This document shows, in pieces, positions 32,973 to 42,282 of a stretch of 64,000 nucleotides of DNA. The notes beneath the pieces were generated by a model. It was not told the DNA's origin, ran no database searches, and was given only the letters and a program-made list of their open reading frames with translations. Both the position numbers and the translations under genes were made by a program. The DNA lies in the NCBI GenBank assembly GCA_910585955.1, contig CAJUGC010000001.1:1-64000 (forward strand). The letters are read 5' to 3'. This DNA is from an uncultured Christensenella sp. Lineage in GTDB: Bacteria; Bacillota; Clostridia; Christensenellales; Pumilibacteraceae. How positions within the stretch are numbered: position 1 is the stretch's first letter; each line of letters starts with the position of its first letter.

Positions 32973-33905
32973 ATGACCATGAAAATTTTCAACAGTGCAC
33001 AGCAGCTTATCGGGAACACGCCGCTGCTTCGCCTTAATAATACCGAAAAACATTTTTCGCTCGTCTCGGCGGTATACGCCAAGCTCGAGTGCTTTAATCC
33101 CGCCGGCTCGGTCAAGGATCGCGTAGCGTTAAGCATGATAGACGACGCGGAAAAGCGCGGTCTCCTCAAAAAAGGCTCGACTATAATAGAGCCAACAAGC
33201 GGCAATACGGGCATCGGACTTGCCGCAGTCGGAGCGGCTCGCGGATACAAGGTCGTCGTCGTAATGCCCGACACGATGTCGGAAGAAAGGCGAAAACTCA
33301 TGAAAGCATACGGCGCGGAAATTATGCTGACGGACGGCAAACAAGGAATGCAAGGCTCGATCGACAAAGCGGAAGTTTTGAAGAAAGAACTCAAAAACGC
33401 CGTGGTCCTCGGACAGTTTACGAATGCCGCGAATCCCCAAGCTCACTACGAAAATACCGCGCCGGAAATATTCGACGCGCTCGGCGGAAATATAGACATA
33501 TTCGTCGCAGGCGTCGGAACGGGCGGAACCGTTACGGGAATAGGAAGGTTTTTGAAAGAAAAGATCTCCGGCGTCAAAGTCGTCGCAGTCGAGCCCGCCT
33601 CCTCTCCCGTGCTTTCGGGCGGCATATCGGGCGCACACGGTATCCAAGGCATAGGCGCGGGTTTCGTCCCCGAAATTCTCGACACAAAGGTTTTAGACGA
33701 AGTGATCGCGGTTTCCGACGACGAAGCATATTCCGCCGCAAAAACTTTCGGCAGAACCGAAGGCTTAACGATAGGTATCTCCTCGGGAGCGGCTCTGCAC
33801 GCCGCAATTCTACTTGCAAAAAAGGAAGAGAACCGCGGTAAAAACATAGTCGCCCTCTTTCCCGACGGCGGCGACCGCTATATGTCCTCTCCTCTGTTCG
33901 ATTAG
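32973..33905 (+). CDS. cysK: Cysteine synthase A
   Basis: A 310-residue PLP enzyme, O-acetylserine sulfhydrylase. The PLP lysine lies in NPAGSVKDRVA, the phosphate-binding loop in EPTSGNTGIGLA, and GTGGTVTGIGRFLK is the second glycine-rich loop. I chose the ATG at 32973 after CGGAG (32961-32965); a further ATG at 32979 is also possible, while longer forms read into the upstream ABC gene. It starts 46 bp after the ABC gene and may share its transcript. No cysE is in the window. Confidence 0.95.
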   Translation: MTMKIFNSAQQLIGNTPLLRLNNTEKHFSLVSAVYAKLECFNPAGSVKDRVALSMIDDAEKRGLLKKGSTIIEPTSGNTGIGLAAVGAARGYKVVVVMPDTMSEERRKLMKAYGAEIMLTDGKQGMQGSIDKAEVLKKELKNAVVLGQFTNAANPQAHYENTAPEIFDALGGNIDIFVAGVGTGGTVTGIGRFLKEKISGVKVVAVEPASSPVLSGGISGAHGIQGIGAGFVPEILDTKVLDEVIAVSDDEAYSAAKTFGRTEGLTIGISSGAALHAAILLAKKEENRGKNIVALFPDGGDRYMSSPLFD

Positions 33906-33944
33906 ACATATTTTCCTTCACGGCAGACTCAAACGACATACGAA

Positions 33945-33974
33945 AACCCCGTTTGTAAAAACGGGGTTGTTTTA
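33945..33974. terminator. Bidirectional terminator between cysK and GH3
   Basis: AACCCCGTTT-gtaa-AAACGGGGTT (33945-33968) followed by GTTTTA on the plus strand and TTTTCG on the minus strand. Confidence 0.75.
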
Positions 33975-33995
33975 TTGCCTGTTATAGACGATCTG

Positions 33996-36533
33996 TCACT
34001 GCTTTTCCGCCGCAGCCTTTGCCGCCGCTTTCGCAGCCTTTTGTTTTGCCTTCGCCGCTCGCTTGCGAGCTCTGCCCGCTTTGAGGAAGTGATGCAAACC
34101 CTTCCAGAAATGACCGTTGAACATTTCTATAAGACCGTCGAGTTGCGGGAAGTTTAACGCTCCGCCCGTCATACGGGAAAGTCCGCGCATGGGCTGGTTG
34201 AGAACGCCCATTATAAGCGTGTTCGCCATTGTGCGCTTGCCTATGCCGCGCATGAAGCCGATCGCGAAATTGATCGCTCCCGCAAACAGTCTGCCCACCC
34301 AGCGGCGAGAATACTTGAGCTCCTTTATCGTCGTATTGTAATCGACGTGTATTCTCTTTTTCTTGTAGAAATTGAGTCCCGTCTTGGGATCGGGTATGGG
34401 ACGCGCAATAAGCGTTTCAAATTCGCCTGCCTCTACGTTTGCGACGTTACCGCTGTAATACGACGGCAGAGCATCCTTATTATACGGGCACTTTGCGTTC
34501 GTGCCTGCGATCTCTACGCTCGTCTCGAGTCTTACGTCCTCTACGGAAGCAGCGACGTAGACTTCGTACTTGCCGCCCTCTATTTCCCACTTGTTCGTCT
34601 CTACGTTGAAATAGCGGAACGTGTACTCGTCGAAAGGTATTACGATTTCCTTACTCTCTCCCGGCGCAAGCTCAACCTTTTTAAAGCCCTTAAGCTCCTT
34701 CTTCGGACGGAACACTTCACCGTCTTTCTTGCCTATATAGAGCTGAGCGACTTCCTTACCCAAAACTTCGCCCGTATTCTTGATCGTAAACTTCACTCCG
34801 TTCTTGTCGGCTTTCACGTCCGAATATTCGAAAGACGTATACGAAAGACCGAAGCCGAACGGATACTTGACGGGAACATTTGCCGTATCATAGTAACGAT
34901 AGCCTATGTAAAGCCCCTCGCGATACTCGACTGTACGGAATTCGCCCGGGAAATGCGAAGCGGACGGACAATCCGAATATTGAATGGGATAGCTTTCGGA
35001 AAGCTTGCCGCTCGGATTGACTTTGCCCGTAAGGACGTTCAGAATGGCTTTCGCTCCGCCCTGACCGCTGAGCGCCGCATACAAGAGCGCGTCGCAGCTG
35101 TCGTCGAAAGTGACTTCGACCGCGCTTCCGCAGCTGAGCACGGCGACCACTTTCTTGCCCGTCTTCTTAAGCGCGGCAAGGAAATCTATCTGGTTTTGCG
35201 GAAGGAAGATATTCGCCCTGTCGAGACCTTCCGATTCGGTTATCTCGTCGAGACCGATATATGCAAGCACGGTGTCCGCTCTATTCGCAAGCTTGACTGC
35301 CTTTTTGATAAGCCCCTTTTTCTTCTTGCCGTATCTGTCGAATCCTTTTTCGTATCCCACATATTCGAATCCGTAATCCTTTATGACGTCGAGAGTTTTG
35401 TCGAGCCTCGTCGGATTGACGAGCGACGAACCTGCGCCCTGATAGCGGGGAATCGCCGCAAAGTCGCCGACGACGGCAACCTTTTCGTTCTCTTTTAAGG
35501 GCAGAGCGCCGCCTTCGTTCTTCAAAAGAACCATTGCTTCTTCGGCAGCTTTTACCGCCATTTCGTGGTGAGCTTCGACCATCCGTTCGTGCTCGACTTT
35601 TGCTTTTTCCGCGTCGTCTCCGAGTTCGGCTTTCGCATTTTTAAGAGCGGCGTTCGTCGTGAAAATAAGATCGAGCAATCTGTCGATGCACTCGTCGAGT
35701 ACGTCCTCGAGTTCGGGTTCGTTTTGTACGGCCTTGACAATATCCTCGTTTGTTTCGCCGCCCGTCGTAGGCATTTCCAGCTCGTTGCCCGCCTTGAGTC
35801 CGGCGATTCTGTCGTTGTCGCCGCCCCAGTCCGTAACTATTACGCCCTTAAAGCCCCAATCGTCGCGCAGGATCTCTTTCAAAAGATGTTCGCTCTCGTT
35901 CGCATATACGCCGTTTATGAGGTTATATGCGGACATAATCGTGCGCACGCCGCCGTCCTTGACCGCCATTTCGAAAGCAGGCAGATATATTTCGCGGAGA
36001 GTTCTCTCGTCCATGACCGAGTCCATAGTCATGCGGCCTTCTTCCTGATTGTTTGCGGCAAAGTGCTTTACGCACGCAGATATGCCGTTGCTTTGGATTC
36101 CGCGCGAATAAGCGGACGCCATTTTTCCGGCAAGATACGGATCTTCGGAAAAGTATTCGAAGTTTCTGCCGCAACGGGGGTTGCGCTTCATATTCGTGCC
36201 GGGCCCCAATAGGACGTTTACATCCTGCGAAACCGCTTCTTTGCCGAGACATTTAGCCATTTCTTCGCCGAGCTCGTCGTTCCAACTGTTAGCCATAGTG
36301 ACGGCAGTCGGAAAACAAGTAGCGTTTGCGCTGGGGTTAAGTCCGAGATGATCGGCGGCGGCTACCTGACGGCGTATGCCGTGAGGTCCGTCCGCAAGGA
36401 ACATATTGGGTATGTCGATGTCGTCGCGTTTAATATCCATCGACTGCCAGAAATCCTTGCCCGAAGTAAGCGACGCCTTTTCCTCAAGCGTCATCTTCCC
36501 GATCAGCTCTGCGTACTTTAATTCTTTGCTCAT
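33996..36533 (-). CDS. Cytoplasmic GH3 beta-glucosidase with Lys/Ala-rich C-terminal tail
   Basis: An 845-residue family 3 glycosidase with domains in the usual order: catalytic barrel (about 10-320; GFKGVIVTDWGG, nucleophile Asp235), GH3 C-domain (about 355-570; acid/base-type region ESEGLDRANIFLPQ), fibronectin-III-like domain (about 615-690). It has no signal peptide, so it should act inside the cell on imported beta-glucosides. After the enzyme comes an amphipathic module of about 85 residues (GRLFAGAINFAIGFMRGIGKRTM...) and a final 25 residues made mostly of Lys, Ala and Arg (821-845). Both could touch membrane or acidic partners. I chose the ATG at 36533 after AGAGGTGG. It is divergent from the hybrid kinase. 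Confidence 0.92.
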   Translation of the reverse strand: MSKELKYAELIGKMTLEEKASLTSGKDFWQSMDIKRDDIDIPNMFLADGPHGIRRQVAAADHLGLNPSANATCFPTAVTMANSWNDELGEEMAKCLGKEAVSQDVNVLLGPGTNMKRNPRCGRNFEYFSEDPYLAGKMASAYSRGIQSNGISACVKHFAANNQEEGRMTMDSVMDERTLREIYLPAFEMAVKDGGVRTIMSAYNLINGVYANESEHLLKEILRDDWGFKGVIVTDWGGDNDRIAGLKAGNELEMPTTGGETNEDIVKAVQNEPELEDVLDECIDRLLDLIFTTNAALKNAKAELGDDAEKAKVEHERMVEAHHEMAVKAAEEAMVLLKNEGGALPLKENEKVAVVGDFAAIPRYQGAGSSLVNPTRLDKTLDVIKDYGFEYVGYEKGFDRYGKKKKGLIKKAVKLANRADTVLAYIGLDEITESEGLDRANIFLPQNQIDFLAALKKTGKKVVAVLSCGSAVEVTFDDSCDALLYAALSGQGGAKAILNVLTGKVNPSGKLSESYPIQYSDCPSASHFPGEFRTVEYREGLYIGYRYYDTANVPVKYPFGFGLSYTSFEYSDVKADKNGVKFTIKNTGEVLGKEVAQLYIGKKDGEVFRPKKELKGFKKVELAPGESKEIVIPFDEYTFRYFNVETNKWEIEGGKYEVYVAASVEDVRLETSVEIAGTNAKCPYNKDALPSYYSGNVANVEAGEFETLIARPIPDPKTGLNFYKKKRIHVDYNTTIKELKYSRRWVGRLFAGAINFAIGFMRGIGKRTMANTLIMGVLNQPMRGLSRMTGGALNFPQLDGLIEMFNGHFWKGLHHFLKAGRARKRAAKAKQKAAKAAAKAAAEKQ

Positions 36534-36704
36534 ATAAAAAGTCCACCTCTGAATAAATTTTGATTTCGACGGCAAAGCCGCTCGGATTCGGGGCAACAAA
36601 AAAAATTCCCGAGACGCCTGACGCTTCACGAAAACCGCGCATCATTCGTCCCCGTTAATTTTTCGATCAGCCGCCCGTATCATACGGTATCATGCCACGG
36701 TTAT

Positions 36705-36733
36705 ATTTTACCACTTTTCCGCGCGTTTGTCAA
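36705..36733 (-). promoter_or_regulatory. Sigma-A promoter for the cytoplasmic GH3
   Basis: Minus strand TTGACA (36733-36728), 17 bp, TAAAAT (36710-36705) with an upstream TGG. The leader to the start codon is about 165 nt. Confidence 0.7.
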
Positions 36734-36767
36734 GTACCTATTTTTTCAAATTAACGCTCTATTTAAA

Positions 36768-36799
36768 CCGTTTATGTCAAAATACGGACAGTTTACGTC
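36768..36799. promoter_or_regulatory. 21-bp-period direct repeats upstream of the cytoplasmic GH3
   Basis: CCGTTTATGTC (36768-36778) and CAGTTTACGTC (36789-36799) repeat with an exact 21-bp period. They lie 58 and 79 bp upstream of the GH3 -10 box, near the 61 and 82 bp seen at the surface GH3 operon. CAGTT is the core of known AgrA/ComE sites. Binding by the LytTR regulator at 25275-26000 is inferred. Confidence 0.5.
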
Positions 36800-36911
36800 T
36801 CATAATGCACATCGACTGCCGAACTGCCGATCGCGAACTTTTTCGTATATGCGGCAGAGAAAAAGCTGTAAAAATTTACGGAATCGAAAATTGAATTTTA
36901 TTGCCTCGGGA

Positions 36912-36940
36912 TTGACAAAAGCTGACTCATGTGCTATACT
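36912..36940 (+). promoter_or_regulatory. Consensus promoter for the hybrid kinase
   Basis: TTGACA (36912-36917), 17 bp, TATACT (36935-36940) with TGC forming an extended -10. The leader is about 40 nt. Confidence 0.8.
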
Positions 36941-36984
36941 TTTTTTCGTAATTGCTTTTTACAACTTTTTCACGGAGTCTGACG

Positions 36985-39204
36985 ATGAACAATCACGGCA
37001 TTCAACCAAGCATAGTCGAACACCTGCTCACGCTGTTGAGTTTGTCCGCCGACCCCGAAACTTTTGAAGAACAGCAAAAGCAGCTGTGCTCCGCGCTCGG
37101 CGCGCAGTACATGGACACCGCCTTCCAAATAAAGAAATTTATCGATGAAATACCGGGCGGTTTTCTTATCTACCGCGCAGACGAAGAAGAAAAGATCATT
37201 TACGCCAACAAAGCGCTCATGAACATCTTTAAATGCGATACGCACGAAGAATTCGACTCGCTAACAAAAGGCTCTTTCCGCGGCATGGTTCACCCGGACG
37301 ACCTCGAAGAAGTCGAGCGCAGCATTGCCGAACAAATAGAAAACAACAAAGATGACCTCGATTATGTCGAATACCGCATAACAGATAAAAACGGCGTCAT
37401 ACATTGGGTGGAAGATTACGGACATTATATACGTTGCGACAAGACCGGCGACGTCTATTATGTGTTTATAAGCGACGCTACCGAAAAGATCGCGCGGCGT
37501 CAGTCGGAGCGTACGGCTCTTTTAAACGAAAGGCTCGAAAAGGAACAACGCCTCAAAAGCCTTATTCAAGAGTATGACAAGGAGCGCAAGCTCATACGTC
37601 AGGAACACTTGCAAAGGCTCGAAGTCATCGAGGGATTAAGCGTAAATTACGACTCCATTCTGTATGCGAATATGGATACCGACATAGTTCTGCCCTATCG
37701 TCTCAGCGAAAGACTCGAAAAGCAGTTCGAAAAGAAGTTGCAGGAACGTCCTCTCGGTTGGTTCCTCGACGACTATGTAAAGACATGGGTCCACCCCGAG
37801 GACAAAACCATGGTGGCGGAGCGCACCTCCGCGAACTATATTCGCAAAAAGCTCGAAAACGAAAAAACTTACTACCTAAACTATCGTTGCGTAAAAGAAG
37901 GCAAAACGCAATACATACAGTTGCGTATCGTCAACGTCGGCAGCGACGACGGAATTTCGCAGATAGTAATGGGATACCGCAACATAGAGGAAGAGCTTCT
38001 GCGCGAGATCAAGCAGAAACAGCTTTTAAAAGACGCATTAAACACCGCACGAGTGGCAAACGTGGCCAAAAACCGCTTTATGTCCAACATGTCGCACGAT
38101 ATGCGCACCCCGCTCAACGCTATATTCGGTTATGCCGCGCTTGCGTCGAAGAATGCGGGAAACGAAAAATCGGTGCGTAAATATCTCGACAAGATAGATG
38201 TCGCAAGCAAGCAGATACTCGAGCTTGTAGACAAGGTACTCGAACTCTCATACATAGAAACGCAAGATCTTCACATCGACGAAAAGATCGGAAACATAAT
38301 CGATACGGCAAACGAAATATACCATTGGACTGTTCACCAAGCGGAAAAGAAAGATATTCGCGTTACGCTCGATACATCCGAGGTTCGCCATGCCGACGTA
38401 ATATGCGATGCCGAAAAGATCAAACAGTTGCTCGTCCATCTTACCGGTAACGCCGTACAATATACGAACAGCAAAGGAAACGTGGAAATCGCAGTGCGAG
38501 AGCTGGAAAGCTCGTCAAACGACATCTCTACGTTTATGTTCACGGTAAAGGACGACGGCATAGGCATAGGCAAGGAAACTCTGCCACGCATATTCGAGCC
38601 GTTCGAAAGAGAAAGCAACACGACTTTCAGCGGTATGTACGGCACCGGTCTCGGGCTTACGATAGCCAAACATCTCACTGAGCTCATGGGCGGCGACGTG
38701 ACTGTCGAAAGCGAAGTCGGAAAAGGCAGTACGTTTACGGTGACGTTGGGACTCAAGCTTTGCGGAACTTCATGCAAATTGCGGGAAAACAGCGACGATC
38801 CTTATAAACTTATCGCAGGCAAGCGCATACTCGTCGTCGAGGATAACGAAATAAATCTCGAAATCGAAACCGAAATTTTAAAGGAACTCGGAGTGATCGT
38901 CGATTCCGCACCGGACGGCAAAGTCGCCGTGGAAAAAATGCAAAACGCGCTTCCCGACGAATATACTCTGATTCTTATGGATATACAGATGCCCGTCATG
39001 GACGGACGGGAGGCGACGCGCGCAATACGCTCGATAGACAATCCCGCCCTTGCAAAAATACCCATTGTCGCTCTTTCCGCAAACGCCTACGAGAGCGACA
39101 AGCGCGAATCCATTGCGGCGGGAATGGACGCGCACCTCACAAAGCCGCTTGACGTCGGCGAACTCGTGAATACTCTCGCAGAGATCCTCCGTACAAGAAG
39201 ATAG
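36985..39204 (+). CDS. Soluble hybrid histidine kinase (PAS-PAS-HisKA-HATPase-REC)
   Basis: A 739-residue protein with no membrane segment. A PAS domain at about 55-165 (GGFLIYRADEEEKIIYANKALMNIF), a coiled coil at about 170-215, a second PAS-like domain (about 220-335), HisKA with phospho-acceptor His371 in SNMSHDMRTPLNA, an ATPase domain (about 430-590, DDGIGIGKETLPRIFEPF and GTGLGLTIAKHL), and a C-terminal receiver with Asp666 in LILMDIQMPVMDG. It has no DNA-binding output, so a phosphotransfer partner must lie elsewhere. The ATG at 36985 follows CGGAG; an in-frame ATG at 36952 precedes that site. It is transcribed away from the GH3 gene. Confidence 0.92.
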   Translation: MNNHGIQPSIVEHLLTLLSLSADPETFEEQQKQLCSALGAQYMDTAFQIKKFIDEIPGGFLIYRADEEEKIIYANKALMNIFKCDTHEEFDSLTKGSFRGMVHPDDLEEVERSIAEQIENNKDDLDYVEYRITDKNGVIHWVEDYGHYIRCDKTGDVYYVFISDATEKIARRQSERTALLNERLEKEQRLKSLIQEYDKERKLIRQEHLQRLEVIEGLSVNYDSILYANMDTDIVLPYRLSERLEKQFEKKLQERPLGWFLDDYVKTWVHPEDKTMVAERTSANYIRKKLENEKTYYLNYRCVKEGKTQYIQLRIVNVGSDDGISQIVMGYRNIEEELLREIKQKQLLKDALNTARVANVAKNRFMSNMSHDMRTPLNAIFGYAALASKNAGNEKSVRKYLDKIDVASKQILELVDKVLELSYIETQDLHIDEKIGNIIDTANEIYHWTVHQAEKKDIRVTLDTSEVRHADVICDAEKIKQLLVHLTGNAVQYTNSKGNVEIAVRELESSSNDISTFMFTVKDDGIGIGKETLPRIFEPFERESNTTFSGMYGTGLGLTIAKHLTELMGGDVTVESEVGKGSTFTVTLGLKLCGTSCKLRENSDDPYKLIAGKRILVVEDNEINLEIETEILKELGVIVDSAPDGKVAVEKMQNALPDEYTLILMDIQMPVMDGREATRAIRSIDNPALAKIPIVALSANAYESDKRESIAAGMDAHLTKPLDVGELVNTLAEILRTRR

Positions 39205-39240
39205 CGCCGGTCTTACCTAAGTCTCAAAAGGATAATACTT

Positions 39241-39277
39241 AAAACACCGTCCGAGACAGTCTTACGGAAGGTGTTTT
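39241..39277. terminator. Terminator between hybrid kinase and feo operon
   Basis: AAAACACC (39241-39248) pairs with GGTGTTTT (39270-39277) with an inner CCG/CGG, followed by TTTTT on the plus strand; the A-run gives Ts on the minus strand for the convergent feo operon. Confidence 0.65.
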
Positions 39278-39293
39278 TATACGGAATTTAATT

Positions 39294-39470
39294 TTAAACG
39301 CTTTTATTGTCCTTATTTTTTTTCTTGCAAGCGTGCGGGCAACCGGAGCACGATCCGCCGCAGTCGCACGAGCCGCTCTTGCCCGATAGTTTTTTGTATA
39401 TGATAAGTCCGAGCGCCGTCAAAAAGGCCGCCGCGACAATGACTGCAAGCGCAATTTCCAAGCCGCTCAT
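39294..39470 (-). CDS. FeoB-associated Cys-rich membrane protein
   Basis: A 58-residue protein: one membrane helix (LEIALAVIVAAAFLTALGLIIY, about 4-25) and a cysteine cluster CDCGGSCSGCPHAC with five Cys and one His. It matches the small FeoB-associated Cys-rich family found after feoB in many Bacillota. It probably helps with Fe2+ transfer or redox state at the FeoB pore; the function is not established. Its ATG overlaps the feoB stop as ATGA, so it is made by translational coupling. Confidence 0.88.
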   Translation of the reverse strand: MSGLEIALAVIVAAAFLTALGLIIYKKLSGKSGSCDCGGSCSGCPHACKKKNKDNKSV

Positions 39471-41740
39471 TTCGTCGCCTCCTTTTTTCTGCGCCTCAAC
39501 GGTTTTATTATGCCGAGATTTTTAAGCACTATTATCGTCGTCGCCACGGCTATGACCGCCGCCCAAAGGAACGACGTCCACCACCACGAGCCTAAAGTAT
39601 ATACCGCGGCGCTTATCGCAAAGCTCGAAACTATCCAAAACAGAGCAGTCCTATAAAAAGTGCCTTTTTTAAGTTCGGCTTTTGCCGTAGCGCAAGCCGC
39701 AAAGCACGGCACCGTCGTCATGTTGAAGGCTATGAAAGCAAGCAGACCGGGTACGGTAATGCCCGTTGCCGTTATCATTGCGATAACGCTCGTTATTCCT
39801 TCTTCGTCGCCTAAAAGTACGTCGGGCATAACGCCTCCTACGTTGGCGCCCATTGCAATAAGGCAAGCGCCGAGAGTACCGAACGTCGCGATTACGTTCT
39901 CCTTCGCCACAAGTCCCGTGAGCGCCGCCACCGCGAATACCCACCCGTACACGCCGAGTTGCGAACCGAAACCGAGCGGCGTGAAAATCGGCTGGATAAG
40001 CATACCGAGCGAAGCGAGTATAGATCTGTTCATCTCCTCATCGGGAAGATAACGCCAATCGAAACTCAAGTGCGAAAGAAGCCAAATTATTACGGTCGAG
40101 ACAAAAATTATCGTGAACGCTTTTTTTACAAAGTGCTTCGTCTTATCCCATAGGTGAAGCATGAGGTTTTTGAAACTCGGCATATGATATGCGGGAAGCT
40201 CCATTATGAAAGGCGGAGTCTCGCCCTTCAAGGACGTGTTTCTCATAAGAAGCACGCAGATTATTGCCGTGCAGATACCGAGAAGATACATTCCGTAGGT
40301 TATGAGATCGGCATTGCCTATCCCGAAGAATTGCACGATGCCGCCGGCAATAGCCGTAAGTATCGGAAGCTTTGCGCCGCACGAGAAGAACGGGATCACG
40401 CGCACAGTCGCGATTCTCTCCTTTTCGTCGGCAAGCGTACGAGTGTTGACCATGGCGGGCACGCTGCAACCGAAGCCCATTATCATCGGCATAAACGAAC
40501 GTCCCGAAAGCCCGAACCGACGGAATATCCTGTCGAGCACGAAGGCTATACGCGCCATGTAGCCGCTGTCCTCGAGTATGGAAAACCACATGAACAGCAT
40601 GAGTATCTGCGGCAAGAATCCGAGCACCGCAAACAGTCCGCCGAGCACGCCGTCCGCAACAAGTCCCGACAGCCATTCGGTCGTTATCGCCTCGCCGACT
40701 GCGCCCTGTATGAGTCCAAACAGTGTATCGAACGCGTTGAACAGTATCACGCCCGGCGAAAACACCGAGCCGTCGTAGAATATGCCTACAAAGGTCTCCA
40801 TTCCCTCGGAAAGTCCGAGCTCGCCCACGGCAGGCAATCCGCCTCCGAGCGACGCCCACGCGCCTATGTACAGAAAATCTTCGGAAAACGTGACGTGGAA
40901 AATCGCAAATAGAATGACTACGAATATTGGTATCGCCCACACCCTGTGAGTCAGTACTTTATCTATTTTGTCCGACTTCGTGATCGCCTCGCGTTTTCCT
41001 TTCTGTTTCGACGCAGAAAAGTGCGACGAAATATACTTATATCTCTCGTCGGCGATCGCGGCTTCCATATCCTCGCCCGCCGTTATGCGCGCCTGCGCTT
41101 CTTTTGCGCCCTTGTGCTCGAGTTCGAGCTCGTCGTTTTCGAGTAGCTTGACCGCATGGAACAGCGGAGAGCTTATTCCCGCGCCCGCAAAAAACTCTTT
41201 TGCCTGCGTGATTTTTTCGTCGAATGCTCCCGACAGAACGCTTTTTCCCTCGCGTTCCGATAAAGCCGCCGCCCGTTTCATGAGCTCCTTGATTCCCGTC
41301 CCTTTAAGAGCGGAAACGGCGACTACAGGCACGCCGAGTTCTCTTTCGAGTGCCGCGACATCGATTTTGTCGCCAGATTTTTCGACTTCGTCCATCATAT
41401 TTAGGGCAACTATAATGGGCACGTCTATCTCTAGAAGTTGCGTCGTAAGATAGAGATTGCGCTCGAGATTGGTCGCGTCGATTATGTTTATTATGCCGTC
41501 GGGCTTTCCGTCGAGAATGTAATTCCTCGATATGACCTCTTCGGGAGTATACGGCGAAAGCGAGTAAATACCCGGCAAGTCCACTATCGAGACGTGTTCC
41601 GCTCCGCCCTTATAGACGCCCTCGCGCTTGTCGACGGTGACGCCAGGCCAATTTCCAACATGAGCCGTACTTCCCGTAAGAGCGTTAAACAGCGTCGTTT
41701 TCCCGCAGTTCGGATTGCCGGCAAGTGCAAATGTTTTCAT
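39467..41740 (-). CDS. feoB: Ferrous iron transporter FeoB
   Basis: A 757-residue Fe2+ transporter. The N-terminal G-protein domain has G1 GNPNCGKT (8-15), the G3 DLPG and G4 NMMD motifs; a helical insertion and linker follow (about 165-275), then two Gate domains with about eight or more membrane helices (EDSGYMARIAFVLDRIFRRFGLSGRSFMPMIMGFGCSVPA is highly typical). GTP hydrolysis is thought to gate Fe2+ uptake under low oxygen. It follows two feoA genes and ends coupled to the Cys-rich peptide. Confidence 0.97.
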   Translation of the reverse strand: MKTFALAGNPNCGKTTLFNALTGSTAHVGNWPGVTVDKREGVYKGGAEHVSIVDLPGIYSLSPYTPEEVISRNYILDGKPDGIINIIDATNLERNLYLTTQLLEIDVPIIVALNMMDEVEKSGDKIDVAALERELGVPVVAVSALKGTGIKELMKRAAALSEREGKSVLSGAFDEKITQAKEFFAGAGISSPLFHAVKLLENDELELEHKGAKEAQARITAGEDMEAAIADERYKYISSHFSASKQKGKREAITKSDKIDKVLTHRVWAIPIFVVILFAIFHVTFSEDFLYIGAWASLGGGLPAVGELGLSEGMETFVGIFYDGSVFSPGVILFNAFDTLFGLIQGAVGEAITTEWLSGLVADGVLGGLFAVLGFLPQILMLFMWFSILEDSGYMARIAFVLDRIFRRFGLSGRSFMPMIMGFGCSVPAMVNTRTLADEKERIATVRVIPFFSCGAKLPILTAIAGGIVQFFGIGNADLITYGMYLLGICTAIICVLLMRNTSLKGETPPFIMELPAYHMPSFKNLMLHLWDKTKHFVKKAFTIIFVSTVIIWLLSHLSFDWRYLPDEEMNRSILASLGMLIQPIFTPLGFGSQLGVYGWVFAVAALTGLVAKENVIATFGTLGACLIAMGANVGGVMPDVLLGDEEGITSVIAMITATGITVPGLLAFIAFNMTTVPCFAACATAKAELKKGTFYRTALFWIVSSFAISAAVYTLGSWWWTSFLWAAVIAVATTIIVLKNLGIIKPLRRRKKEATK

Positions 41741-41777
41741 TCCTTATTTATACCTCCTTTTGATTTCGTATTTCCGT

Positions 41778-42002
41778 CTATTCGGTTTCCACCAGCGCGG
41801 CTTCGTCCTTTCTGAGCGTCAACTCGTAGCCGCGCAGCGTGACCTCTATAGGGTCGCCGAGAGGCGCTTTTTTACGCAGCTTCACTTCCGCTCCGGGCGT
41901 CACGCCCATGTCAAACAATCTGCGCCGCACTCGTCCTTCGCCGCCGACGGCAATTATTTTTCCGCTTTCGCCCACAGTAAATTCATTCAGTGTTTTCGAC
42001 AT
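41778..42002 (-). CDS. feoA: FeoA-domain protein (second copy)
   Basis: A 74-residue SH3-like FeoA protein (TVGESGKIIAVGGEGRVRRRLFDMGVTPGAEVKLRKKAPLGDPIEVTLRGYELTLRKDEA). The G-x-RRRLFDMGVTPG core is the family signature. FeoA is a small cytoplasmic partner of FeoB. It is 28 bp after the first feoA and 37 bp before feoB, with ribosome site AAGGAG. Confidence 0.93.
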   Translation of the reverse strand: MSKTLNEFTVGESGKIIAVGGEGRVRRRLFDMGVTPGAEVKLRKKAPLGDPIEVTLRGYELTLRKDEAALVETE

Positions 42003-42030
42003 ACCTACTCCTTATACTTAAAAATTTCGT

Positions 42031-42243
42031 TTATGCTACGAGTATTTTTCCCGCAATGCTTCTATCGAGACACAATCTGCCCTCTTTTACGATTACGATG
42101 ACGTTTCCGCCCGAAGAAGAAAGCAGTATGAGTTTGCTTCCCTCCGTTATTCCAAGCTCCATAAGATGACGTCGAACATTGATCTTTGCACCGATTTTTC
42201 TTACGGTGAGTTCCCTGCCCTCGGGCGCAATCGTAATAGGCAT
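42031..42243 (-). CDS. feoA: FeoA-domain protein (first copy)
   Basis: A 70-residue FeoA-like protein (LTVRKIGAKINVRRHLMELGITEGSKLILLSSSGGNVIVIVKEGRLCLDRSIAGKILV). It differs clearly from the second copy; paired feoA genes before feoB are common in Bacillota. It is first in the operon, after GGAGG, with the TSS about 33 nt upstream. Confidence 0.9.
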   Translation of the reverse strand: MPITIAPEGRELTVRKIGAKINVRRHLMELGITEGSKLILLSSSGGNVIVIVKEGRLCLDRSIAGKILVA

Positions 42244-42282
42244 TTCGTGTAACCTCCATTAACATTTTTAATCTCGATTAAC

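Larger units (their letters stand above)
36534..36984. other. Divergent intergenic region between GH3 and hybrid kinase
   Basis: This 451-bp gap holds no gene that I can support. It contains the minus promoter (36705-36733), the 21-bp-period repeats (36768-36799), the plus promoter (36912-36940), and a short inverted repeat CCGTAT/ATACGG near 36675-36687 in the GH3 leader. The rest is AT-rich without evident structure. Confidence 0.7.
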
